Assembly (NCBI GenBank): GCA_964016985.1
Contig: OZ024826.1
Coordinates: 70,939,768-71,003,767 of the forward strand
Reading direction: 5' to 3'
Source: Anodontia alba
Taxonomy: Eukaryota; Mollusca; Bivalvia; Lucinida; Lucinidae
DNA: 64,000 bases
In this document: piece after piece, positions 54,871 through 64,000 of the stretch
Layout of the letters: every line of letters starts with the position of its first letter
Position numbering within the stretch: the stretch's first letter is position 1
Notes under the pieces: model-generated
Database searches by the model: none
What the model was told of the DNA's origin: nothing
The model's input: only the letters and a program-made list of their open reading frames with translations
Program-made: the position numbers and the translations under genes

Positions 54871-55940
54871 CCTAAGTATTGGGACACCTAACAAAATAAT
54901 TAATTTTCATGGTTCTGAGTATTGGAACAGCTCGAAATTTAATTATTTTTACCTGTCCCAATACTTACTTATATTACGGTATTCCTCCTTAACAAGTCCT
55001 CTGTCTAAAGCATGCAACACATAACAGGAAATTCTCTTGTATACTGTACTTAATATAGAAAAACAGAAACAGTCAAAATGCATATATATGTATGTGTGCT
55101 TTACACAGTTTAAACTGGCACAGTGAAAATTCAGTGAACTCTTTATATAGAGCTCTATAGACAGAACTTTGAACATGCCACTTGAATAAAAAGGACCTTG
55201 AAACTTACATGTATATTATATTTTCGCAGAATGTTTACTGAGTATGCTGAAATTATAACTCGAGTTGTATTCAAACAGATTAAAAAAATTGAATTGCAGA
55301 ATTCTTTTTCTTGCATGAGATCCTTGCTTTCAACAGTCTCTTTTTCAGAGCTTTTGTCTGCAAATGATGTATTATCATAATTTTGTAACTAAAAGTGAAC
55401 AAAAATTTTTTTATTTGTAAAGTGAAAATGAAAATCTTCTGTTATAGATTTTTTTCCAATCTGTTCTGAATATTGCGTCCGATCATCGATTGGTTGTTGA
55501 TGAATGAAAGATTTTTGATTATAATTGATCATTGGAACAACACTACCATAATGATTTGGCTAAAAGTCAATTTGGATGTGTCAGGGGCCCTTTTTTGGCG
55601 GTTCTAACCTGGTATTTTGCTTATACTCCTTAATAAGACAGGTCGAATTTTTGCCAGATCTGTTTGGGCCTGCCAGACGCTGTTTTGATGCGAGAAATCA
55701 GTCCCGAAATTCTGCGAACCTGAGCGAGACAATAACTGTTCAGTCACACAAGTGGACTTACCTTCAGCTTTTTTTAGACAAATAATTGAAGCAGCACTTG
55801 CATCGTTTAGCAATTAAATCATATCTTTCTCATGTATGCAGACAGACCGATATTTCTACGTCTTTTTTTTTTCCGTTAAAAATCCTTTACTTCCCTTGCA
55901 CATGGCTTATTTGTCTGTTTACATTCTGTGTCTTCCGCAG

Positions 55941-56131
55941 TTTCAAAGAGAGACAACCTTTACTGAATCTGGATAACTGTGAAGGTAATATCATACAATA
56001 TTCTCTTATGTTTCGGCATGATGGTAATCTGACATGCGTTGTTTATCAGAACAATATCTGCTATCAATACCGTGTACAGGAAATCGCCTTGAGCGATTTG
56101 CTCATTGCAATTCTGCTTGATCCGCGTGTCA
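55941..56131 (+). CDS. Possible exon, unassigned
   Basis: A 191-nt open stretch between an acceptor-like TGTCTTCCGCAG and the donor GTAAGT at 56132. It encodes NLDNCEGNIIQYSLMFRHDG followed by NLTCVVYQNNICYQYRVQEI. It would enter in phase 2 and leave in phase 1, which does not match the phase-0 end of the exon at 52980-53142. An intervening exon, or a different gene, would be needed. No family was recognised. Confidence 0.22.
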
Positions 56132-56569
56132 GTAAGTAACTGCCCATTTGATTGAGGTGTGAAAAAAAGTCAATACCAGAGCTGTTACCCAATGTATTGG
56201 GACACCTTATGCCTTACCATTTTAGTCCTAAAATTTAAACAAGTCTATTTTGTATTGCTGGATGAGTAATAGTGGAACAGAAGCCATGCAATATATGCCA
56301 TGTCTGATCTGGGTCTACACTGTTTGCTCAGGCCTGTCTATGCCAACACTTGGGGTAATTAAAGTAAGTATAAAAGGGACATCGCTTCATACCTGCTTGG
56401 TTGCGCTTTACAACAATAAAAAAAAATTTTCTCACTGTTATTAATTTGTATATTTAATTTAAAAAAACAAAACAACTGTTTATGTGCTTCTTCTTCTAAT
56501 TTAACTAACTCAACACGCTGGTCGGATAATAATAATAACTAATAATAGTAAAAGAAATACAACTGCAGT

Positions 56570-56945
56570 CACTGACACGAACACCTAAACACCATTGAGA
56601 TGAACTGCATAACATCCTTGAGACAAACCCCAACGAGTACGTCATCATGCGACGTAATAGTAGAATTTTTAGAACAGGTAGATTGCTACCCGCATTCGCG
56701 AAATCGGTTATGCGCAAATAACATTGAAGCGGGGAAGCAGTATGGGATTGATTTTTTCGTTTGCCTGGATGCTTTCAACACGTGACAGACAAATGAGGGG
56801 ATTATAAATCAAAACAAAACAATCAGTGGTAATCTGTTTATTCAATATTAACAATAGATTAGGTCTGCGAGATATATACAGAATGGTAAACATATATATG
56901 ACACATTTTCTTTTATAAACAAAGCCAGTTTCAGTTATGTCTTTT
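56570..56945 (+). repeat. Second copy of dispersed repeat body
   Basis: About 370 bp matching 54520-54860 in the same orientation, without the tRNA-like head. Shared blocks include GTACGTCATCATGCGACGTA, TTTTTAGAACAGGTAGATTG, AAATCGGTTATGCGCAAATA and ATATATGACACATTTTC. Confidence 0.75.
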
Positions 56946-57094
56946 CAAAAGCATCGCCGATCGGCTTTTTCCATATGACTCGCATTCGCCGGACATTGCC
57001 GGAAAAACGGTTGCAGTCAATGACCTCGGTTGTAAGATGAGGTCTTTTTTTGGGGGTCTTTTTGGAGGAAAAAAAAACACAACTTATAGCCAAA

Positions 57095-58255
57095 TCTTTA
57101 CGGTATTTATTTCCCTTTGTAATTCTTGAAAAGCTGTTTTATTATTCTATTCTATTCTACTGGTTTCTGCTTCTTATTTTGCTAAATAATTTCAGGAGTC
57201 TTTTCAAAATTTGCATAAACATTGATATTGATATGGTGTTGCTGATAGACAAAACTAAGGGCCTAGGGTTTAATTCCTTTAGAGTTATTTCCCTTTGTAA
57301 TTCTTGAAAAGGCATTTTGGTTTCTGCTTCTTACCTTGCTAAATAATGTCAGGATTTTTGTCATATTTTGCATAAACGTTGATATTTGTTAGTTGTTGCT
57401 GTTAGACAAAAATAAGGGCCTAGGGGTTATCTCCTTTAGAGTTAATTACCTTTGTAATTCTTGGAAAGGCGTTTTGGTTTTTGCTTCTTATTCTTCTTAT
57501 CTTGCTGAATAATTTCAGGAATCTTTTCATATTTTGCATAAACATTGATATTAATAAGGTGTTGCTGTTAGACATAAAAAGGACATAATGGTTAATTCCT
57601 TTAGAGTTATTTCCATTTGTAATTCTTGAAAAGGTGTTTTGGTTTCTGCTTCTTATCTTGCTAAATAATTTTAGGAATCTTTTCACATTTCATATAAACC
57701 TTGATATTGATGAGGTGTTGCTGTTAGACAAAAATAAGGGCCTAGAAATAATTCCTTTAGAGTTATTTCCCTTTGTAATTCCTGAAAAAGCAATATAGTT
57801 TCTGCTTCTTATCTTGCTAAATAATAAGGAATCTTTTCATATTTTGCATAAATGTTGATATTGATGAGATGTTACTGTCAGAGAAAAATAAGGGCCTAAG
57901 GGTTAATTCCTTTATAGTTATTTCCCTTTCTTATTCTTGAAAGGGTGTTTTGGTTTCTGATTCTTATCTTGCTAAATAATTTAAGGATTGTCTTTTCATA
58001 AATGTTGATATTGATGAGATGTTTCTGTAAGAGAAAAATAAGGGCTTTTGGGTTAATTTCTTTAGGGATGTTTCCCTTTGTTATTCTTGAAAAAGCATTT
58101 TGGTTTCTGCTTTTTATCTAGAGAAATAATTTAAGGAATCTTTTCATATTTTGCATAAATGTTGATACTGATGAGATGTTGCTGTAGAGAAAAATAAGGG
58201 CATAGGGGTTCATTCTTTTACAGTTAATTCCCTTTGTTCTTCTTGAAAAGTTGCT
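57095..58255 (+). repeat. Tandem array, about 165-bp units
   Basis: About seven units carry GTTATTTCCCTTTGTAATTC, TTGGTTTCTGCTTCTTATCT, TGCTAAATAATTTCAGGAAT, CTTTTCATATTTTGCATAAA and TTGATATTGATGAGGTGTTG. It is followed by a CTGTCTGTCTGT stretch (58340-58360). In the complementary orientation this would be microsatellite, then core, so it is probably a minus-strand member of the tandem-repeat element group. Confidence 0.75.
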
Positions 58256-58427
58256 TTGGTGTGACAAAAGTGCATGCACAGTGAAATCAACTTTGACAAA
58301 ATGACTGCCACTTTGTCTTCTCCATTTATGTCTATCCATATGTCTGTCTGTCTGTATTGGTTTTCTCAGTCTCATACAACCTGAAGCAAATATGCAAAGG
58401 CAGTCAATACCTTGCAGGGGTATCTTA

Positions 58428-59758
58428 CGAGGGGTGTTCGAAATGAATTGCTTATTTCTATCTGGAGACTTCAAATTTCAAGTTAGCCCAAAAGTACTCA
58501 TTTCATGCCCTCGAAGTACTCCCCGTGGCTAGAAATGCAAAGTTTCAGCCGATGTATCCACTTCTTGAAGGCGTCACGGTACGCTGATTTGGGCACAGTA
58601 ATAAGATACTGATGAATGGCAGATCCAAGTGCCTGTCGGGACTGGTATTTCCGCCCATCAAGGAATGCTTTCAATTTCGGAAACAAAACGAAATCACATG
58701 GGGCAAGGTCTGGGGAATACGGGGGGTGAGGCAAAACAGTTACTTTTTCTTTCTTCAAAAACGCCGTATCTATTGCGGAGGTATGAGCTGGGGCATTGTC
58801 TTGTAGACGACGGACATGTTTAAAACCAGTGGCAGGGCGTCGTTTCTAATAATACTTTTTCAGTTTCTTCAGTACTACATCTTTGTAGTACTTTCCGGTG
58901 ATGCTTTTGCCCTTTTTCACTGGCACTTTTATTGCGACTCCTTCACCAGAGAAGAAGATTGCATACAAAACCTTCTTTGTACTCAAAGAACGTTTGGCAA
59001 TTTTTGGGCCCTTGCTGTGTTTAGTGGCCCAGATCTTATTGCTAACCTTTCTGACGGGCTCAAAATAATGGACCCAGGTTTCATCACCTGTGACGACATT
59101 GGCAAACTGCTTTTTGTCATATTTTGGAAGCAGCTTTTTGGCCACTTTAACCCGCTGCCTCTTTTGCTCGTCAGTCAACAGATGTGGCACCCATCTAGCA
59201 GAAATCTTTCTGACTTTCAAATGCTTCTTCAAAATAAGGTGAACTGTTGATAGTGATATGCCTACCTTTCGTGCAATATCACGAACTGTAAATCTGGCAT
59301 CTCCTTCAATGATTTCCTTTATTTTGGAAATGATTTCTTTACGAGATGCAGATTTTGGCCTACCTGATTTCGGTGCATTTTTGATGGACTCTACACCAGA
59401 CTCAAATTTCTTTTTCCACCGCCGAACTGTGTCATAAGACACACAAGAAGGTCCAAAAGCAGTAGAAATTTCAGTCATCAGCTTCTTCAAAGAACAACCA
59501 AGTTTTGAGCGAGCTTTGATGTAAGCCCGTATTTCATCTTTTTTGTCGACGCTTCTACCAACCATTTTTACTGCAGTGGTCAATGACTGCGTGTATTCAA
59601 ATGGCAAATTTTATGTGTTACACTTAGTCTAACATGTACATTTATACACCATTGTGTAGATATTGAATAGCCCTATACAGGCATGTGTTGGTTTTTATCG
59701 TGCCCCACGTGGATATCGAGCTAGAGGACAATAAGCAATTCATTTCGAACATCCCTCG
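58428..59758 (-). mobile_element. mariner element, nearly intact
   Basis: Termini CGAGGGGTGTTCGAAATGAA (58428) and the complement of CGAGGGATGTTCG (ending 59758) are flanked by TA at 58426-58427 and 59759-59760. It has the same subfamily and orientation as the copy at 18769-19806 and retains the 307 bp that copy lacks. Confidence 0.92.
58498..59565 (-). pseudogene. mariner transposase with one premature stop
   Basis: From ATG (59565, MVGRSVDKKDEIRAY) the frame covers the paired HTH (SLKKLMTEISTAFGPSCVSY; TVRDIARKVGISLSTVHLIL), the linker WVPHLLTDEQ and the first catalytic Asp in VTGDETWVHYFEP. A single CAG-to-TAG change at about 58846-58848 stops the frame after KKLKKYY. Past the stop the same frame continues through the third catalytic Asp (YSPDLAPCDFVLF) to TGA at 58498. 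In the second catalytic motif the His before the Asp is replaced by Gln relative to the 18.8-kb copy. The length of about 355 codons is normal for mariner. It is inactive as read, but only lightly damaged. Confidence 0.9.
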
Positions 59759-60049
59759 TATAAGCACTGCTTATTGACGCTGCTCGTTTCTTTTAGAATT
59801 TATTTTTACTTTTTCAGCTATATTTACTTAATTATGTATAGATACAAACCACATTGACATTTCACTTTGACCTTTAGGAATGTCAATAAGAAATATCCAC
59901 ATTCCATGTGAAACAATTTTTGCTCAGCTTTTACAGGAAATATACATTTATGTAGAAAACATATACATATTATTATCAAAAGGTCAGTTTGGTAGGTCTG
60001 TACTCAGATTTGACTGTCAGCCCAAGTTACCTGTAAATACTAACTCTGA

Positions 60050-60262
60050 GATTGATCATGAACTATTTTCTACGGTCATTCTCTCCCTTCCGCTGATTCA
60101 AGAAGGGCAGTTGTCAGTTTCTGGCGAAAGAATGTGCACAGTACTGGTTAACCGCTTAGAGGACTAAGCCTGCCCAGTAAACGTGTGGTTAGGTAAACTG
60201 ACCGCGCTCGACATGACCCCATTGGGTTGACTGGGCCGTAAAACCTCAACACAAACAAACAA
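60050..60262 (+). mobile_element. 5'-truncated SINE with target duplication
   Basis: It matches the 3' two thirds of the SINE at 53272 from GATTGAT onward and ends in AACACAAACAAACAA. The 11-mer ACTAACTCTGA flanks it at 60039-60049 and 60263-60273. The tRNA-like head is missing, which indicates incomplete reverse transcription. From 60274 to 61140 nothing is recognised apart from a 19-bp tandem duplication at 60273-60310. Confidence 0.92.
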
Positions 60263-61145
60263 ACTAACTCTGATATTTGACCTTGTTCGATATTTGACCT
60301 TGTTCGATCAATTGTGCCTTTATTTTGGTTTATAACTTGATGTAAATTCCGGGTAATCAGGACAGATATAAAGTCTTGGTGAAGTTTGTATTTGGAATAT
60401 TTACTTTAGAGTTACTTGCTCTTGACTGACAAACCCTTCCCATAGACTAATTTTGGGAAAATGTTGCCTGATTTATACTGCTTTCAATTTTTGTATGATC
60501 TTCATCAGGTAACCAATACAAGTTAATTCTTGGACAAGGTAGAATTCTGACTAGATTGGGCTGTCCATTTTGGAGTTATTTGCCCTTGAGTCTGTCATCC
60601 ATCCATTAATATATTCAGACAATAATATCTTAAAGGCAAGTTGGCCTGTTTTGACTAGGGCTGGCTAATCAGAGCTGAAATGATAATCGATTATCAGTTA
60701 TGTCACTGTGATCAATAATTAGCTAGTAATAACTGAAAAGTTGGTCATAATTTTACCTTTTTGGCTTACTGTTTGAAAATGACTCATACTGTATTTATAC
60801 TTTAAATGTTATTGTGAGCTCAAAACCATTCTGTGCATAGCCTGATATGTTTTGAATGACTTATTATAACAAAACTACAAATCAAAATGCACAAGACAGA
60901 AAGAATATGTCTGTTTTGATATGAAAATAATGTAATAGACACAGAAATCAAATAATCAGTTATAAGGAAATCAATATTCATTTTTCTGGAGTTTATTGAT
61001 CAATTTATGAAATCAATGTCAGCTTTAATCGTGACCAAATTTTACATGTACTATCATTGGATGGGGGTAAGATTACATTATGTATTCGGGTAGATCAGAT
61101 TAGAACTGTGGTTTTACATATCATATATCATAATCGGATTTTTGA

Positions 61146-62716
61146 TTAACGTGCAGGTACAGGGGCAACATCCACACCAGTGGGCCCCCTTCCAGATAGC
61201 TGGCTTGCTGCACGCTTGGCAGATCTCACACCAGATCTCCAGGTATGTCTATCATGAGGGTTGATGGCCAAGAGCTTCCACTCTCTGCAATCCCTCTCTG
61301 TCAGCTGTTTCCATGTCATCTTGGGCCTCCCAGGCCCATGCTTTCCATCAACCTGTATGTCAAAGGCTGTCTTGACTGCACCATTGGAGCGTTCCACATG
61401 TCCATACCATCGGAGTCTTCTCTCCTTCAGAATGAAGTCCAGATCCTCAATGCCAAGCCGCACAAGTAGCTCATTGGACCTAGTGGTGACAATGTCTTGC
61501 GGTCTGACATTGCAGATCTGTCTGATCATTGCCCTGTTGTTCCGCTGCAGATGCTGGAGGTTTGGCTTTGTCAATGGCCAAGTCTCGCTGGCATGGAGCA
61601 TTGCGCTCCACACACGAGCTGTACACACGTCCACGTGTTTTGAAAGAGAGATGGCGTGAAGAGAGAACTGGTAGCAGATCCTTGAACTTCTTCCAGGCGG
61701 TTTTCACACGTGTTGTGGTTGAAAGTTCACAGCCACCTGCTGCTGAGAGCATGTCTCCTAAGTAGCAAAAGGAAGCTACCACCTCAAGCTTGCCAGGTCC
61801 GACCTGGACTTCATTCTGTGGACTGCCATCCAAGGGACGTGCAGTTCCCTGGCACATCTTCAGTCAGGGTCTTTTTTCAAGTGCTTGAGCCCACTGCACT
61901 TCTTGTGCACCCAGTGCTTGCAGCCATTGCAGAAGATGCTGTTGCTGCCCACTCCAGTGCGACAGACGGCGCATGGAAACTCGCCTGCAGGAGGTCCAGT
62001 CCCGTACCGCAGATTATAATCTTTGTCTTTCCTGCATTTACTCTCAGTCCTTTCTTCTCCATTGCTTCTTTCCATGTCAAGAGCCTCCTGACACATTCCT
62101 CAAGCGATTCAGCGATGATAACAAGGTCATCAGCATAGAGGTCTTCCCAGGAGACCCCAGAGCGGAACTCTCATGATAAGGCTTCAAGCACAATGATGAA
62201 GAGCAGTGGGCTGAGTACTGATCCTTGGTGAACACCAACCCTTACTTCAAACTCTTCACTGTACCCCTCACCAACACGGACACAGCTCCGCGCATTTGCC
62301 TACATCCCCTGCACCAGTCGCACAATCCACTCCTCCACACCAAGTTTTCTCAGCGCCCACCAGATGACCTTCCGAGGTACTCGATCAAACGCCTTCTAAG
62401 GTCTACGAAAGCCATGTAGAGTCTCTTGTTGGCAGCTAGATACTTCTCTTGCAGCTGCCTGACAACAAAGATTGTGTCTGTAGTGCCTCTGCCTGGGATG
62501 AAACCAAACTGGGAATCGTCGATTAACACCAACTGTCTGATGAGGCCGTCCACAATCCTCTCCAGAATTTTCATAACCTGCTCTGTCAGCTTGAGACCGC
62601 GGTAGTTGCCCCTTTCCAGTGCGTCCCCCTCTTTCCCTTGTAGAGGCAGACAATGAAACTCTGCTCCCAGTCATAGGGTACCTTGCCATCACAAATGATT
62701 GCAGCTGCGAGGTCAC
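61146..62716 (-). pseudogene. LINE reverse transcriptase with internal zinc finger
   Basis: RT signatures are SQFGFIPGRGTTDTIFVVRQ, MAFVDL (motif A) and YADD (complement at 62127-62138), followed by KEAMEKKGLRVNAGKTKIII. A cysteine/histidine module follows (FPCAVCRTG, SIFCNGCKHWVHKKCSGL), spaced like a PHD/treble-clef finger. Then come the thumb-like VASFCYLGDMLSAAGGC and the C-terminal LHASETWPLTKPNLQHLQ, RLRWYGHVERSNG and GPGRPKMTW. Frames change at about 62350-62400, 61980-61860 and 61634. It copies element RNA at the target, and the finger may bind nucleic acid. Confidence 0.85.
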
Positions 62717-62764
62717 GGATCATGGAGGCGCCCATGTCACCGACTGCTCGTATCATCTCCACCA

Positions 62765-63508
62765 CTATGCCTGATGGGCCCGGTGCTTTGCCTGCATCTG
62801 TGAGATAGCCTTTTTAACCATATCAATGGTGATTGGGATTGGCGGGCATTCCACTGGTGGTTGATAAGACAAGTGGTCTGGGTCCCAGTCAAACTCAACA
62901 TTGAGAAGCCTTTGGTAGTGCTCTAGCCAAGCCTTCTGCTTTGAGTCCTCACTCATTGACATCTCTCCTGCATCATTCTTCACAGGTTTGTCACCAACAA
63001 TATCAGTGTTCTCTCTTCTAAACTGATTAGCAAGGCGGTAGACTTCTGAAGACTTGGGGTCAATATTCTCATAGACCTTCTTGTTGGCTTCTTGACGAGC
63101 ATGGTGCACTGCATGTCTGGCATTTCGTTTGGCTGCATCATATGATGCCCTAGTGCCTTTACCAGCCTTCCAGGCCTTGAAAGCTTTCCGCTTGGCAGCA
63201 ATGGCCTTTTCCACATGTTCATTCCACCACCAGGTTTCACGACGCCAACAGTGTGGCTGAGTTGTGCCACACATCCACCCCCCCCCCCTCCCCCCCCCAC
63301 CCTCAGTTGTCTTGAGCAGTCCAGTCTTGATGTTGTTCCAGATATCCTCAGTGGCCCCATCAGCTACACCTGCAGATGTGCTCACATGCAAGTTGGCCCT
63401 TCTGGAAATGTTTGCTTGTCTGAGGGTCTTTAAGCTTCCAAACTTTGAGGCGAGGGGTGAACTTGCGCTTGGATTTTGGTAGCACATCAATCCTCGTGTT
63501 GCATACAA
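62765..63508 (-). pseudogene. LINE linker region
   Basis: A 247-residue frame between endonuclease and RT: WWNEHVEKAIAAKRKAFKAW, YDAAKRNARHAVHHARQEA, KQKAWLEHYQRLLNVEFDWD, PPIPITIDMVKKAI. This is the usual spacer of APE-type LINEs leading into RT. A C/G homopolymer run at about 63277-63300 expands into polyglycine here. Confidence 0.75.
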
Positions 63509-63960
63509 GAAGCTGATGTTGCAGTGCTACTTCCTTGCCAGGGTATAACTTTTACATCTGTGACAAGTTTGCGCATGGTCCTACGGAAAAGAATGAAGTC
63601 TATCTGCTTGGCTATGTTTCCCGACTTGTATGTGATGAGATGGCTGTCACTTTTCTTGAGACATGTGTTCCCAAGAAGCAGGTCAAATGCTAGGGCGTAC
63701 TCTAGGATTCTCTCACCCTCAACATCTGGTTCCGGCCTGCCATACCCCATCCCACCATGCACTTCCCTGTATCCAGTGCCTGCATGGCCTACATGGCCAT
63801 TCCAATCTCCACATGGGATCAGAAATTCTGATGCTGGGATCCTGGCAGTCACAGCACACAGCTGATCAAAGAACAGTTCCTTAACCTCATCACTTAGACC
63901 ACACTGTGGGGCATACACAGACAGGAAGGTAGCCACACGCTGGCCAACTATGAGTTTCAC
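63487..63960 (-). pseudogene. LINE endonuclease, C-terminal half
   Basis: A 157-residue frame with SVYAPQCG, the metal-site CGDWNGHVG (GDxN-like), ILEYALAFDLLLGNTCL and KQIDFILFRR (the IDFIL block preceding the SDH region). The N-terminal half with the catalytic Glu lies partly outside the window or in another frame. Confidence 0.8.
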
Positions 63961-64000
63961 TAACCAGTAGACCAGTAGAGATTGTACCTGGTGTCCTTGC

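Larger units (their letters stand above)
61141..64000 (-). mobile_element. Non-LTR retrotransposon, 5' part beyond window
   Basis: Minus-strand fragments in LINE order are: endonuclease C-terminal part (63960-63487), linker (63508-62765), RT fingers/palm (62716-62100), zinc-finger insert (about 62000-61860), thumb and C-terminal region (61857-61146). The frames shift several times. The sequence is unlike the LINE at 25.7-29.4 kb. The element continues past 64000. Its 3' end is close to 61140, where the frame ends and AT-rich DNA begins. Confidence 0.85.

Noticed and set aside
55941..56131. Next exon of the WD40 gene
   Set aside because: The acceptor phase (2) does not match the phase-0 end of the previous exon, and no WD40 pattern is visible. 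Listed only as a low-confidence unassigned exon.

Overview
The window reads as nuclear DNA of a marine invertebrate, most likely a bivalve mollusc. It is AT-rich and intron-dominated, and it is packed with tandem-repeat-cored interspersed elements of the kind known from bivalves (pearl-like or Helentron-associated elements). It also holds tRNA-derived SINEs, mariner copies and degenerate non-LTR retrotransposons. No bacterial-type operon, rRNA gene or functional tRNA gene was seen.

Only one host gene is supported. Three exons on the + strand (1865-1993, 10493-10631, 52980-53142) have matching splice phases and encode WD40-like repeats. Nearly everything between 10.6 and 53 kb would therefore lie in one intron of about 42 kb.

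Layout: 1-2.0 kb, first visible exon, preceded by a tandemly duplicated 3' splice-site region. 2.2-10.4 kb, three tandem-repeat elements and a SINE. 11-16 kb, an AGCTCACC-type element split by a 2.7-kb insertion with a 6-bp target duplication, which itself carries another repeat element. 16-21 kb, an AGCTCACC element interrupted by a second element of the same family and by a mariner. 21-25.5 kb, truncated elements, a MITE, and an array carrying oestrogen-receptor-like palindromes. 25.5-30.6 kb, a mariner split by a degenerate LINE. 31-39 kb, a 168-bp tandem array interrupted by a 3-kb near-perfect palindrome and another AGCTCACC element. 39-40 kb, a pogo/Tigger-like transposase remnant. 40-48 kb, nested AGCTCACC elements enclosing a visibly GC-rich, gene-dense island (43.6-47.5 kb) whose proteins I could not assign. 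48-51.4 kb, another nested pair. 52-57 kb, a MITE, the third exon and SINEs. 57-60 kb, a tandem array, a nearly complete mariner and a truncated SINE. 61-64 kb, a second LINE that runs off the window end.

The two most interesting signals are (1) the GC-rich island, which looks like a fragment of a virus-like or self-synthesising DNA element, and (2) the AGCTCACC element family, whose 5' and 3' hairpins are maintained by compensatory base changes while the internal tandem core is swapped between copies. All coordinates were read by eye. No alignment, composition or database search was run.
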